Assembly (NCBI GenBank): GCA_900491605.1
Contig: UESW01005078.1
Span: 400,840-464,839 of the forward strand
Source: Calamus simplicifolius
Taxonomy: Eukaryota > Streptophyta > Magnoliopsida > Arecales > Arecaceae
DNA length: 64,000 nucleotides
Direction: 5' to 3'
The notes below the pieces were generated by a model that was not told where the DNA came from, did not search any database, and saw nothing but the letters and a program-made list of their open reading frames with translations. A program made the position numbers and the translations under genes. This document shows positions 45,850 to 59,340 of this stretch, one piece after another (the first letter of the stretch is position 1; each line of letters begins with the position of its first letter).

Positions 45850-47340
45850 CTTAAGTCTTTCTTTAGATCGGGATGCCTCTTAGAAGCTCTGTGCTAGAGG
45901 CTACCAACCTTAGACGATCAAGATTTTCTCTCCAGTTGAAGTCCTCAATTTCATCCTTCAAGTGCTGGCAATTCTCGATGTCGTAAATATGGTCTCTAAA
46001 AAATCAATAATGCTTGCTTCGGTCCTTTTTGGCCAAATTTGGTTTTTATCTTACTGAGCCATCGAGTAAAGTCTCCGTAACTAATTTGCATTAAGATTTC
46101 GGTTTAAGGAATGTTAAAAGGAGTGTATTTTTAAAATATTTGAGGATTTCTGGGTTAGCATTATGGTTTCTTTTAAGATTCCTTAGACTTTTGATCATCT
46201 TATCCTTTTTTTTTATTATTCTTTCTCCAAGTTCACCCATCATCCTCCTTTCAAGCCATAAGGGCTTCGTCAGTGTTAATATACTTCTATGCCTGGTTTA
46301 ATAATTTGTTGTAATCCATTGGGGGGTGCTTAATTGCAGAGAAGCTAAATCTAGAATTTCTCAAGCCATCCATCAAAGTCATGATAGCCAACAAAGCATT
46401 CAAATCTCAGGCCTCCAATGCCTCGAAGTTAACTGCTAAATATTGTCTCTTAGTGGCTTATTCTTTTTTACTTGATTATCAAGTTTGCTAAGGTCTTTCT
46501 ATGCTTTCTGCTATTAGTAAAATAGCCAATGAATTGATTGGCTCAATTACTTGAAAAAACTGATGGAGATTGATTTAAGATTTGAATATCATGTTCAAGT
46601 TACCTTTTCAGTGTCGCTAGGAAAGTTCGGTATATAATAGTGCTAGACATGCCATGTAACACCACAAGAGCTTTAAAGCTTTCTAGATTATCAATAGGAT
46701 CCAATGTCTAACATATAGCTTCAACTACTGCATTTTGAATTTGGGGGTAATAGCTTGACCATCACTTTCTTGGTGAAAGGAGGTTCATTAGGAGGGTCAA
46801 AATTGATTAAGGAGTTTACCTCCTAACTTCGAATATACTCCATAAGCGCTCCAATTTTTTGATTCATTTCTTCAAAATACCAATTTATATAGTGTTGGTT
46901 AGTTGCATGAGTCTTTTGATTGGTACACTTATCTAAATTCGTCAATTACTCTACAGGCTTCTCCTCAAGATGGTCACCTTGGCATCTATCTCTCATTTTT
47001 GAGTTATTTGAATTAGGCGGGCCATCACCATACTCAATTCATTGTTGATCGCCCCAACTGGCCTAGTAAGTTCTCCTCAAGTTGGTCTCTAAAATTAGAC
47101 CTTCAATGGATTGGGTTTTGCACTGAGTTGGTCAGTACCTTAATATGTCAAGATAGAGCATCAAACTGTTCCTATGTAGTTAATGGTGCTGCATTTGTTG
47201 GTGGTTTAAGTGTTGGAGTTGGGGTGGTTGGATTTTCTGAAGAATTTTAGGAATTGACTTGAGCATGACTCATGCTTGTTTGAATGTTAGTTATCCCTTG
47301 ATCTCTTTTCTTAGATGGTAATGTTGAAGGCTTTGCTCGA
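45850..47340 (-). pseudogene. Tat-like gypsy Gag, decayed
   Basis: The minus strand starts near 47347 (ATG GGA AAT CGA, MGNRAKPSTLPSKKRDQG). Downstream landmarks are NFDPPNEPPFTKK (about 46800-46760), DPIDNLESFKALVVLHGMSS (46706-46647), a KPLRDNI block (about 46450), and FRDHIYDIENCQHLKDEIED (about 46005-45945). The last corresponds to the RFHRDHGH-type zinc region of Tat Gags. Numerous frame changes and stops are present. No pol follows leftwards, where an Athila LTR is met instead. Confidence 0.75.
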
Positions 47341-47946
47341 TTTCCCATAAATGATGCCAATTTATTAATATATCTAAAGTTAATCTCCACATGTTGACCA
47401 AATAATAAGCTCATAATTCGAATCAATAGAACACTTCCTTCAGTTGACCAATGCCCATCTGCAGAGAAACAAAGAAACGAGAGTATAAGGGTTTCAAAGA
47501 GTATTACTAGGTGAAACTCTCCAATGCTCAAGTTAGCCTAAAAAATACGGTAAAAAACATAGAGCTCTCTAAATGAGTACTCTAAGTTTGAGAGCTAAGG
47601 TTTGAAATTGTTCACTTTGAGGTTTAAGGTTGTTTTTGTAAGTGCTTGAGAGAGCCTTTTAGGAGTTGGCTACTTGTTGATAGACGACTATGATAAGCTA
47701 GATCCCATAAATAAGGCAATTGCTTTAAAAGAGTACTCTGTCTTATGTAGAAGGAAATTATGTCGACCCAATTGAAAGGCATTTTCTTTAATAAAAACTC
47801 CTTTTTTTTCTTATTAGGGGTGCTCTTGTCTATCTATTTGGTTGGATCATATCTTATCTTGAATGTCCAAAATACATGCAACTATTTGGCTAAAACGATG
47901 GTCTTCTACTCATCGCAATCGACATTCAAGATTAGTTCAACCAACA
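47341..47946 (-). mobile_element. Primer site and probable 5' LTR of the Tat-like gag fragment
   Basis: The minus strand reads TTGGCATCATTTATGGGAAA (47360-47341), similar to the ATTGGCGCCGT-type site of Tat elements. To its right lies about 580 bp that ends, on the + strand, in CCAACA at 47946. That would be TGTTGG as an LTR start on the minus strand. The assignment is tentative. Confidence 0.4.
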
Positions 47947-48089
47947 TTAGTTATAATAAATTTTAAATTAAAATATTTTTTAATAATTATATTTTTTGAT
48001 AATATAAATAGTTAAATAGTTAAAACTAGTTTATAATATCTCTTACTATAAAAAAACATATTTTCTACTTCTTCTATCAAATATTTTAC
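47947..48089. other. AT-rich spacer, target region of the LINE
   Basis: Short AT-rich DNA. On the + strand a T run at 48090-48099 begins the LINE poly(A) tail. Confidence 0.6.
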
Positions 48090-48129
48090 TTTTTTTTTGT
48101 ATAGGCGGATGATCACACTTTCTAGTGTG

Positions 48130-51100
48130 AGTCAGCCCTGATAGATCAGAAAATAGAATTTGCTTAAGTACAGTAGGATAGGGGCCATCCTGTTTTCAAA
48201 ACCAAAACCCTGATAGAGGGGCCACCGAGGCCGCCACTCAATCTGCCATCGAGTTAGCTTCTTGATAGATATGATGGATCCAGAATCTATGCATATTCTG
48301 CAGGATAGACCAGACATCAGTGAGCAGAGGATTGATAGGAGCTGGATTATAATAGTCCCTCTGAAGCCATCGTATGACAGTGAGAGAGTCCCCCTCTATA
48401 AAGAGACACTGAGCATGAAGGATCCCTGCAGCGTAGAAAATGTCAGCCCATGCTGCATAAAGTCTGCCAGAGGAATCAAGGAGTCTAAAAGGCCAAATCC
48501 TCCAACAACCAGCATAGTTTCATCCTCCCCTCGAATGATAAATGCAGCACCGGCTAATTTGCCCCGTACACTCCCATCAAAATTGATTTTAACAAACTCT
48601 GGGGGGTTTTGAAGAGATAAAATTATTAGCTAGTTCGCTACCGAAGTAGCGGGGAAACCCTAGTGACCAGAGCTATCAGAATCACTAGCAAAGCCATAGA
48701 GTGTGTAATCAGCAAAGAAAGATAAGGCCTTCCGAATAATCCTCTAGGGGGAGACGATATCTTCAATGAATATAAACTGATTCCTTAATAACCAGATCTG
48801 GTATGCTATGACAATCCAACTGGCTCCCTGCTGCTGGTTATCCCTCCAGATTTTTCTCAGAAAAGAGGTCCTCTAGGAGACCATGCCCCTCTCCCTAAAT
48901 TGATATCCAACCATATGCCAGATTTGTCTAGCTCTGGGGCAGATAAATATAGTATTATCAATAGTCTTATTACCCTGGCCACATAAAGGGCAAGTTGCAT
49001 GGATGAATATTCCTTTGCTCGAGAGAAAGGAACAAGTAGGAAGATAATCGCACAGTAGCTTCCATATAAAGAGCTGAAGCCTTGGGTGGATGGGAAGCTT
49101 CCATACCTACGCTGCATCCATCGTACGCTGAGCATGTGGCCTATAGAGCTGCATGAGATTCCTGGTTGGAGCAATGGAGAGACAAGATCTCTTTCATAAT
49201 CTGGTATCCTCAATATGGCCCACGATTAGCGGAATAGAGAGGATTTGGTGGGCTAGCTCGATACCAAATAATCGGGACACCATGGGTTCATGCCAGGAGA
49301 AGAGATCCTGAGAAATCATATCGGTTACTCTCATGTCGCTTGAAACGTCAGTAATGATAAAAGTAAGCCAGTGTGAGAGTGAAGCTCTGCAATATGTATA
49401 TCCTGGACAACATCTACTGATGTACCATCACCAATCATCCACATAATGTTCTCCAAGACATCAGGTGCATGTCTGCAGACATTCTTCTAGAAAAAAGAAT
49501 AACCATGGAAAGACTAAAAATTCGTAGCAGGGGTTCACTCACCATATCTAGCATGCATGAATAAGCTTCAAAAGTAGTGCAGATCAAGAATGAATCGAGA
49601 GGAGTGTCTAGCAAGTAGAGCCTCTCTCTGCATAAACAGAAATTGAATGCCAAGGCCACCATCAGAAATTGTCATGCATACAGAGTCCCATGCCTTAAGT
49701 GAATACCATGACCATCCTGCATTGAGGCCTAGAGGAAGTCCCAAAAACATCTCTCTATCCTTCTTAGATAAGTAATCGGGATAACAGCATTGGAAAGAAG
49801 ATAAAGAGGAATGATGTGAGAACCGAACGCAGGAGGGTGATCCTTGCCATCATGGATAATCCAGTAACCTGTCACCCATCAATGCGTTCATGGATTCGGT
49901 GCTCGATATCACTGTAATCACAGCATCGCGACCATCTTCTTGTGATAGGAATCCCAAGATACGATAGTCGATTAGCCTGATTGAGGATGCCAAAAGTATG
50001 AAGATGGCTACCCTTATAGTACTTGAAGTCTTCGGACTGAAGCACATCATTGACTTTTATAAATTAACCTTCTGCCTAGAGGCATGATAGTAGTTCTGAA
50101 TGATAGAAGCAAGGGTAGTCATAGTGCTGACATTGGCCTAGCCTAATAAAATGCAGTCATCAGCAAATAGAAGGTAGGAGATCGCTGGCCCGTCTAAAGC
50201 CACCATGAAGGGGGCAATATGACGATCATGTTGCGCTTGGTAGAGCGCATGCAATAAATCATCCGCAGCAAGGATAAACAATAAGGGGGATAGCAGATAG
50301 CCCTAGCGCAATCTCACAGCAGAATAGAAGAATTTAGTCTGACTACCCATTAATAAGAAGAGAGAAAGATGGCCTATGGATGCAATCGATAATCCAATCA
50401 ATAAAGTGACCATCAAACCCAAATTCCATAAGTGTTTGAGGCAGAAAACCCCAGCTCAATCTGTCATAAGCTCATTCCATATCCAGTTTTATAGCCATCA
50501 GACACTGTTGGCCAAAGAATCTATGAAAATCATGCATAAATTCTTGGGCTATAAGGATATTATTCAATATACTGCAGCCTCTAATAAAGGCTCCTTGGTC
50601 CACAGATATAATACGGGGTATCACCTTCCTCAATCAAGTGGCTAAGAGCCGGGCACAAATCTTTTACAACGTAGTGCAAAGGTCATTTGGGCATAAGAGT
50701 AATGAGAGTCCACTTCCACTGAGCAGGAATAGATTTAGCTTGGAAAGCATTCTGATGGTCTGCACTACATCGTGGCCCACAATATACCATTATGACTTAA
50801 AGAAAAAGGGCAAAAACCCATCATGCCCAGGGGCCTTATCGGGGCCAAGGTCTCATAAAGCATATCAAATCTCATCCTCAGTGATTGGACTGGTAAGAAG
50901 GTCATTTTCATCTATAGAGACCTTCTTAGAATACGGGATCGGGTGGACAGGGAACCCATCACCAGTGCACTCAGACTGAAAGAAGTGAAGAAGCTGGTCC
51001 CTGATAACATGGTTGTCTTTCTGATAATGCCCATCCTCATTAACAATACGGCGAATCCTGTTAGCAGCTCGTCGCTTCAGGGTGGCCTGGTGAAAAAATC

Positions 51101-52194
51101 TAGTGTTACGATCCCTATTGCGAATCCACTGGATCCGAGACCTCTGCCTCCAATAGATATCTTACTGCTGTAAAGTGAGCGATGGGTGCCTATCTTAGCT
51201 CGGAGGGCAGTTAGATCAGAACTAGGAAGATAACCTTTATTATCCTCTCTAATATGTAAAGTAGCAATTTCAGCTTTTACCTACTTAACTTTTTTGACTA
51301 GGTTACCAACCTCCAATCTATTCCATCTAAAAAGTCAACATCTAGCTAACTCATGTCACCTAGATAGTCTATACTCAGCATAGCCTCTCACAGGTATATG
51401 CTACACCTGAGCGATAATGGTCCGAGTTGTAGAGTAAGAAGTCCAAAACTGCTCAAATCAAAATTGTTTCCGATGATGCATAATCGCCTTTGTGGAAATT
51501 AGGATATGACAGTGGTCTAAAGCTATCCTTAGAAAATGAGTAAATATGGCAGAGGGGTACATCTGAAGCCACTAGGCCGTGGCCATAGCCCTATCCAATC
51601 TCTCCTAAACACGAGCTGAACCCTGGCGGTTATTACACCAAGTAAATTGGGGATCCGAGAACCCCAAGTCAAGCACCTCGGTAGAAGAAATAAAAGGCCT
51701 AAACTCTGCTATCTCTGCTGAACCAGTAAATTGTCTACCCCCTCTCTTTTATGGGCCCCGATTATGCAATTAAAATCACCAGCAACGAGGGATGGGTATC
51801 CCTAATCAAGTAGAGAGAGAATCTCAGACCATAAAACCTATCTTTTTCGAAAATTAGTACTAGCATAAACTTCCAATAGAAATCAGGGGTTAGAGTTAGA
51901 TGTCCCCTCTGAGATAACAAAAGTAATCTGCTGATTGCACTGGCGAAAGATATCCACTCTGATGAAGGTATTGTGCTAGAGAGCCAAAATACCTCCAGAT
52001 CGACCCATAAACTACACTGCATAGGAAGATCATGATCTAGCAACCTATCTTCGAAACCAAGCTAAACTATCTTCCGATAATCGGGTTTTCAACAGAATGC
52101 AGATATCAAAATGATGTAGCTGCATAAGTCACCTAGATGAGGAGAGAAATGAAGGTTTACGAGCTCCTCTAATATTCCAAATAAGAATCTTCAT
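48130..52194 (-). pseudogene. LINE ORF2 (endonuclease, reverse transcriptase, RNase H), broken
   Basis: ORF2 starts at ATG 52194 with MKILIWNIRGARKPSF, the usual start of plant L1 endonucleases. GDFNCI near 51770 is an endonuclease active-site block. FADD of the reverse transcriptase lies at about 50150-50166 (LLFADDCILLG). HATCPLCGQ then ICPRARQIWH (about 49000-48905) is the zf-RVT region. A final RNase H block reads FIEGDSLTVIRWLQ then NMHRFWIHHIYQEANSMADW (about 48400-48240). Many frameshifts and stops interrupt it, for example inside the endonuclease. The length is close to a normal ORF2. Confidence 0.85.
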
Positions 52195-52249
52195 TTGATA
52201 GTTGGGAGGGGAGGTCGGGCCTCAGGCTTATCCTCCATCATATCTGCAT

Positions 52250-53105
52250 AAGGAAAGCATCCAGAATGAGAGGTGTTTGCTTCTGGCTTTTGCCTGAAAC
52301 AATCCAATACATGGGTAACCTCCATTTCTTCTCCAGTCCCAACTATCGGGGGAGGGGATTAGGGTCAAGATATGTAGATTTTGGCCCTGTCTCATTATGA
52401 CTTCTTTGAGGGAGGAGACAATGGACTTGTGGCTACAGCCCTGCATCTGAGATGGCGAGTCAGATGCACCATTCTCACCCACAGATGATACACCCTAGCC
52501 ACTAATAAGCTTAGCAACCTTGGCAATCTGGACAGTAGGGCCCCGATTTGAGTCAAAGGATGCTGAGAAGATAAATTTGTCCTAAGCACTTTTTATTCCC
52601 CGCAAATAACATTTCCTTTTCTTTTTTTATTTTTAGTAATAACTCGATAGACCTAGGTCTCCGCAGGCCTGGCCCGCTTAGAGGGACCTGGATGAGCTTC
52701 CTTCCTGCCCTTGGGCCTACCAGCCCATTGTCGGAGCCCAAAAGGGCAAATGGGTTCTCAAAGATAATAGTGGAATTCAGACTTGTTGAACTACATTGTT
52801 CTCTGGATGAGATCCATTTCCAGTCTCAGAGTTGGGAACTGAAAGCCCAGTACACCCAACTCCCCTCGGCATGCCTCTCTCTTCACTATTGGCTACCTTC
52901 TTCCCCATTGCCTTTGAACCAGAGTCTGAGGCAGGGAGGTATGTCGTTTGACAAAGTTTCTAGGGGCTCCAACGAGCCACCTTGGTCGGCACTTGCCACC
53001 CGTCCTTCGATTCCGGGGCAGTGCCATGATCAGAGCAAGAGAGAGGCTTCCCCCTTCTCTTCATCGCTTGGCCTTGGATAGATCTGCGTTGTCTCAGGGC
53101 AGCCA
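52250..53105 (-). pseudogene. LINE ORF1, C-terminal part
   Basis: This continues ORF1 after the copia insertion. The frame resumes with AALRQRRSIQGQ at 53105, so together with WM from the other side it forms the GPWM...RRxRR type of motif seen in plant L1 ORF1 proteins. The rest is Ser/Gly/Lys-rich and of low conservation, with several stops. Confidence 0.7.
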
Positions 53106-53580
53106 TGTAAGACTTAATTTAAATATATTGATCACGGTATCAAATATGCGGAAATACGGTATCAATATATTTATCATGCAGTTAAGATCGATAAATACCT
53201 CCAGCCATTATTATTAATTTTCTTTCCGATGAGGGTAAGGAATTCGATCTTCCTTGAATCAGCTGTACGGGATCTTGATCTTCCTTCTCTCGATGGATCT
53301 TGATTGAGTTCTTCCAATCAATGAGCCATCGCACTCTGATGGTGTATGCCCTCAGGATGTGCTCTTGATCAGGGACTCAATGCCTCCGCTTATTTTGGTT
53401 TTTCTTTCGATAACCTTGTTGAAAGCCTTAGGAAGGGTTCCCTATTTATACTCAAATCCCTTCACCGCTTGCTCCCATCAAGCAGGCATTCAACATTTAA
53501 GGGGGGGGGGCGTTATCACTTATTAATTACTGAAACGATAGTAATAAAATTAGGACCATTGAAAGCGATGGGTTATTACA
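53106..53580 (-). repeat. 3' LTR of copia 4
   Basis: 475 bp, + strand TGTAAGACTTAATTT to GGGTTATTACA. It matches the other LTR closely but lacks a direct duplication of about 44 bp, and it has a longer G run (53503-53511). Confidence 0.92.
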
Positions 53581-53873
53581 TTCTCCCACTTGGTCCGTAT
53601 ATTTTATCAACACTGAACAAGAAACTAAATACATGAATCATAGCGATAGGTCCTCTATAATTGAGTATTATCTTCTATGTATTATAATGCATTCAAATTT
53701 TTTACCACTATTTCAAATGTGACAACATAACATAATGAATAAACCATATGTTTATTCAGAGTCCAAAAGAAAAGTTTATCATTTCTCAAAAGTCAAATAA
53801 CGTGTACACCTGAATGAGAAATAAACAAATAATTGAAATAAGAGTTTCTTTGTATAAATTGTTATTCATACAA

Positions 53874-56800
53874 TTATATCATGGAACCAACTCCCATTCT
53901 TATCACATGATCCTTAAAATTCTTAATTGGCATGCCTTTAGTCAAAGGATCAGCTATCATCAATTCAGTGCTAACGTGTTCTATGACCACTTTGTTTTCT
54001 TTAACACGTTCTCTTATGGCTAAATACTTAATGTCGATATGTTTACTTTGACTACCACTCTTATGGCTTTTAGTCAAAAATATAGTAGCTGAATTGTCAC
54101 AGTATAGTTTAATTGGCCTAGCAATAGAGTCAACAATTCTAAGCCCTGAGATGAAACTCTTCAACCATACACCTTGCGATGTAGCCTCAAAATAAGCAAC
54201 AAACTCCGCTTCCATAGTAGAGGTAGCAGTCAAAGTCTGCTTTGCACTCCTCCATGATATGGCTCCACCAGCTAATATAAATCCTGATGTTAATTTCTGA
54301 GAATCAACCCAGCTAGCAAAGTCCGAATCTGAGTAGCCCTCTATCTCCAAATGATCAGTTTGTCTATACATGAGCATGTAGTCCTTGGTCCCTTGAAGAT
54401 ACCTCATGACCTTTTTAGCAGCTCTCCAGTGGTCTAAACATGGATTACTCTGATATCTTCCCAACATTCTTACTGCAAATGCAATGTCAGGTCTTATGCA
54501 GACCTGAGCATACATTAGGCTTCCAACAGCTGAAGCATATGGAATGTTGTGCATCTGTTCCCGTTCAAGTTCATTTTAGGGCACTGGTTCAAAGCAAACT
54601 TGTCACCCTTCACTATAGGTGCAACACTTGGTGAACAATTTTTCATCTGAAATCTCTCCAAGACTTTATTGATATAAGTTTCTTGAGACAATCCCAAAAT
54701 GCCTCGAGATCTTTCTCTATGGATCTTAATGCCAATGACATAAGATGCCTCACTCATATCTTTCATATCAAAATTTTTGGAGAGAAATTGTTTCACCTCA
54801 TATAGCAACCCTTTATCATTGGTTGCAAGTAGAATGTCATCCACATATAGGACCAAGAAACAAATTTTGCTCCCACTAACCTTTCGGTATATACATTGAT
54901 CCATGATATTCTTTTCAAAACCAAAGGAAGAGATCACATCATGAAATTTTAAATACCACTGACGTGAGGCTTGTTTCAATCCATATATGGATTTCTTAAG
55001 CTTGCAAACCAAATGCTCACCATCACCAGAGGAAAATCCTTCAGGCTGTTTCATGTAAACCTCTTCCTCTAGATCTCCATTAAGGAATGCGGTCTTCACA
55101 TCCATTTGATGTAACTCAAAATCAAAATGAGCTACCAATGCCATAATTATTCGGAGAGAATCTTTCTTGGATACAGGAGAAAATGTCTCTGTGTAGTCGA
55201 TTCCTTCCCTCTGAGTGAATCCTTTGGCAACGAGTCTTGCTTTATATCTCTCAATGTTGCCTTGTGAGTCTTTCTTTATTTTAAAGATCCATCTACATCC
55301 AATGGCTTTTACACCATCAGACAACTTAACAAGATCCCAGACTCGATTAGATGTCATAGATTCCATCTTGTCCTTCATGGCATTGAACCACAAGTTTGAT
55401 TCCTTAGAACTCATGGCTTGTGATAACGTTTCAGGATCATTTTCGGCTCCAATGTTATAGTCAGATTCATGTAGATACACAATATAATCACTAGGAATTG
55501 CTGATTTCTTTATTCTAGTTGATCTTCTTAATGTTGTATCAATGACCTCTTGAGGAGTATCTTGCACAACTGATTGTTGATGAACAACATGATCTTCTAG
55601 ATTACCATCAGCTTGTGAAATCTCAATGACTGGTTGTTGAGCACTTAATTGAGTTTGAGGAGTGCTATAAATAATAACCAATCCCTCACTTGAAGTGAAA
55701 GCTGGAATAACTGAATGATCTTTCTCAGAAGAAGCCAAATACTGAGATTGATCACTCCCACTGATCAAGTCATTCTCAAGAAATTTTGCATTTCTTGATT
55801 CCACAATCCTAGTGCTGTGAGATGGACAATAAAATCTATAACCCTTGGACTTCTCAGCATATCCAATAAAGTATCAACTAATAGTCCTTGGGTCTAATTT
55901 CTTTTCTTGTGGATTATAGACTCTTACTTCAATGGGCATCCCCAAACACGTATATGTTGCAAACTTGGTTTCCAACCTTTAAATAACTCAAATGGCGTTT
56001 TGGAAACAGCCTTGGTTGGAACCCGATTCAATATATACGCAGCAGTTTTAAGAGCTTCAGTCCACAAGGATTTAGGTAAGTTGGAGCTGACAATCATGCT
56101 CCTTACCATGTCCAATAATGTTCGGTTTCTCCTTTCAGCTACACCGTTTTGGTCAGGAGACCCTGGCATGGTGTATTGTGCAACAATTCCATTTTCTTCA
56201 AGAAATCGAGCAAACGGACCAGGTGTTTGTCCATTCTCAGTGTATCTATCATAATATTCTTCACCTCTATCTGACCTCACGATTTTAATTTGCTTGCCGC
56301 ATTGTTTCTCTACTTCTGCCTTAAATACCTTAAAGGTATCTAATGCTTCGTTCTTATTATGAAGTAGGTAGAGATACATATATCGTGAATAGTCATCAAT
56401 AAATGAGATGAAGTATCTCTGACCATACGAATCCATATCTGGGCTACAGATATCCGTATGTATGATCTCCAGTATTTCCGAACTTCTCTTGGCATCTTTC
56501 TTGGACTTATTGGTTTGCTTTCCTTTTATGCAGTCCACACAAGTGCCAAAATCAGTAAAATCAAGAGTATCAAGTACTCCATCTATTACTAATCTTTTAA
56601 TTCTCTCAATGGAGATATGACCTAATCTCCGATGCCACAAAATAGAGGAATTCTCATTTATAACACATCTTTTCATACCAGTTTGGGCGTGCATCACATT
56701 ATAGGTGGCATTATTTTTCAAATTAATTTGGAAAAGATTGTCTGACAATGTACCATTCCCAATAAGCTTAGATTTATAAAATAAATCAACATAGCTTTTA

Positions 56801-57902
56801 TTAAAATTAAAGGAGTATCCTGCTGGTACAAGCCTTGACACTGAAATCAAATTTCTAGAGAAACTTGGAATATAAAATGTCTTTTCCAAATCCAAAACAA
56901 AACCAGAATGTAAAATAAGTCTGCACGTCCCAATTTCTTCCACATGTGAACCCATCTTGTTTCCTGAATAGATGCTTTGTTCACTTTCCAATAGTTTCTT
57001 TTGATTTAGAAAACCCTTCAAGGTATTTGAAACATGGATTGTAGAACCAGAATCAATCCACCATGTGTTATGACATATAACCAAATTGGATTTATGACAT
57101 ACAAATGAGGTTAGAGTACCTTTCTTGTCAAGCCAAGCTTTGAATTTGAGATAATCTTTCTTTATATGCCCTTTCTTCTTGCAAAAGAAGCACTTGGACT
57201 CCTTCTTGTCTTCTGTATGGATGGATACTTTACCCTTTCCTTTGCGTTTGGCTTTGGAAGCTTTAGTCTTTCTCTGAGTGACTAAATGTGCATTTTCTCC
57301 CATTTCTAAAATCAGCATCCCTTCCTCTTGAACACACATGGTCAGAAGTTCATTAATTGACCATTTGTCCTTATGTGTGTTGTAAGATATTTTGAAGGGA
57401 CTATACTGCTGTGGGAGTGAGCCCAAAATAAAGTGCACCAAGAAAGATTCTGACATCTCAACCTCTAGGAATTTAATTGAGCCGCAATGTCCCTAATCTT
57501 CATGATGTGCTCATGCACACCTCCAACCGTAGTGAGCTTCATTGATGATAATTTTGTCATTAGGATGCTAGCCAGTGCCTTATCTGAAGACTCAAATTGT
57601 GCATCAATAGCCTTCAGAAGTTCCTTGACATTTTTGCACTCAGGAATTGAACCATGTATACTAGCAGAAATTTTAGTACGTATGAACATTATACTGAGGC
57701 GATTGGACCGTTCCCATCGTTCATACGCAGCAATCTTAGCCTGAGTGCTAGTAGATGTAACTGAATGTGGTTCATCCTTCCTGATAGCATAGTCAATATC
57801 CATGCACCCTAATTGGAGAAGAATTCTCTCCTTCCATAATTTATAATTATCACCACTTAAATCGGGAACGTCACATTTTATATCAGAAATATTAACATAC
57901 AA
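53874..57902 (-). pseudogene. Copia 4 gag-pol polyprotein, few lesions
   Basis: Gag starts at 57902 (MYVNISDIKCDVPDLSGDNY). A one-base frameshift near 57470 separates it from a 510-codon stretch to 55924. That stretch has the zinc knuckle [14 protein letters not shown] (last Cys replaced by Tyr), protease [10 protein letters not shown], the integrase zinc region (HRRLGH then CVDCIKGK), and core residues in [15 protein letters not shown] and AERRNRT. A frameshift near 55940 and a TGA near 55875 follow. Reverse transcriptase (55804-54515) has [20 protein letters not shown] and LYVDDILLAT (about 54850). A last frameshift near 54540 leads into RNase H (ending 53874, HIDIKYLAIRERVK, ADPLTKGMP). 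Four visible lesions are few for a copy in this window. Confidence 0.9.
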
Positions 57903-59325
57903 AATAGCTGCATAAAATCATGTTTATGTAATTGAATTTGAGGCATATACTTGATGTCATGTTTTACCAATGTAAACATGCAATAACATGAATCAATAAC
58001 ATACAATAACTACCTGTGGGCTAAGTTATTATACTCAAATAGACTCATTAACTTAATGATGTGACTAACAAATTATATTCCTTTCTTAATTCCTGTGGGT
58101 AATTAAGAAAATAATTTGTTATCGCATCCTAATTAATTATATTAGTGCAATAAAAATTCCTATGGGATAAGATTCATTATATTAATATAATTAGTCACAA
58201 TTAATGTCATCTAACCTTATGTGATCTTTGCAACTCAATATATAATTTTGATTAATCAAAGATGCTGTGGCTACTCCTCAATTAATCAAAATCATATTGA
58301 TCACATGACACTGAATTTCATTATATGCATATAGATTAACTAATTTAGCATGATTATTAGGTAGTGATCTTAATCAACGTAACATTTCCAAATTAAAATC
58401 TGAGTTAGTCAAATTGGCCAGGCCAGTGAAAGAGAAGTGGGGGTCCCCCGTTGCTTTCCTTAGGTCTGTCGACAGAACCAATTAAGTAACCATAATCTCT
58501 TTACCTTTCTAGACACCAACTGACCAATCAGACCTTGAAAGGATTTGCACTGTGATTTTCACACTACCACCAAATTCATGCATAGAATAAATCTAGTATG
58601 CAGAACAGGAGACAACATTTCAATTATCTATTTAATAAATTTTGAAATTATCATCTTAAAAAAAATTTTTGTTAATTAAAACACGTTCGGCCGTAGCTCA
58701 TTATTCCCTTGGGCCAGTCTATGCAAAACACCGTAGGCATAGAGACTCAGGAGGCATATTTTAATACAAAAATTTAAACTTAAGAAACAAATGATAAAAA
58801 CAAATCATGTCACATGATTTAATAAAATATTAAACAGATAATAAATGTATTTAAAATTCACCCAATCCAGATTTTAAATCCCATGAGAGAATGGAAAGAC
58901 CATAAGCGAGAAAATCGAAAACCGAAACCGGCCACATTTTCTCTCTTTTTAATATGTCACCGCATGTAGTTATGGAAGCTGCGTTTCTTTTCTTTACTTT
59001 TCCTTTTTGCTATGTTTCTTTTCTCTTCTTTGCTATCTCTTTAATACCATAAAGAAATCCGAGAAACCTTTAATGTCTTAAAGAAATCTTAAATAGAAAA
59101 GGAAGAGATACAAGAAAGAAAGAAATCTTTAATAGAAAAGGAAGAGGTCACGTTTTGTTTCCGCAAAAAATCGGAATCTGAGATAGGTTTAATGGTTTCT
59201 GTTCAATTCTATGAAAAAAAATCAAAACTGAGCAAAAAATCGAAACCTGAGATCCGAAAAACTGAAATTGCTTGAAAAGAGAAACTTTGATGGAAATACT
59301 CACAAAATAAGGCAGAGGTTTAAAT
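57903..59325 (-). other. Long untranslated leader of copia 4
   Basis: About 1.4 kb separates the primer site from the gag ATG, much longer than in copia 1 (about 30 bases) or copia 2 (about 20). It is AT-rich and contains no ORF of note. The block 58430-58560 shares ordered phrases (GTTGCTTTCCTTAG, CAATTAAGTAACCA and CTAGACACCAACT, or close variants) with 43640-43790 in the Athila-like remnant. Confidence 0.7.
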
Positions 59326-59338
59326 GGCTCTGATACCA
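59326..59338 (-). other. Primer-binding site of copia 4 (initiator tRNA-Met)
   Basis: The minus strand reads TGGTATCAGAGCC, two bases after the 5' LTR, the standard copia primer site. Confidence 0.93.
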
Positions 59339-59340
59339 AA

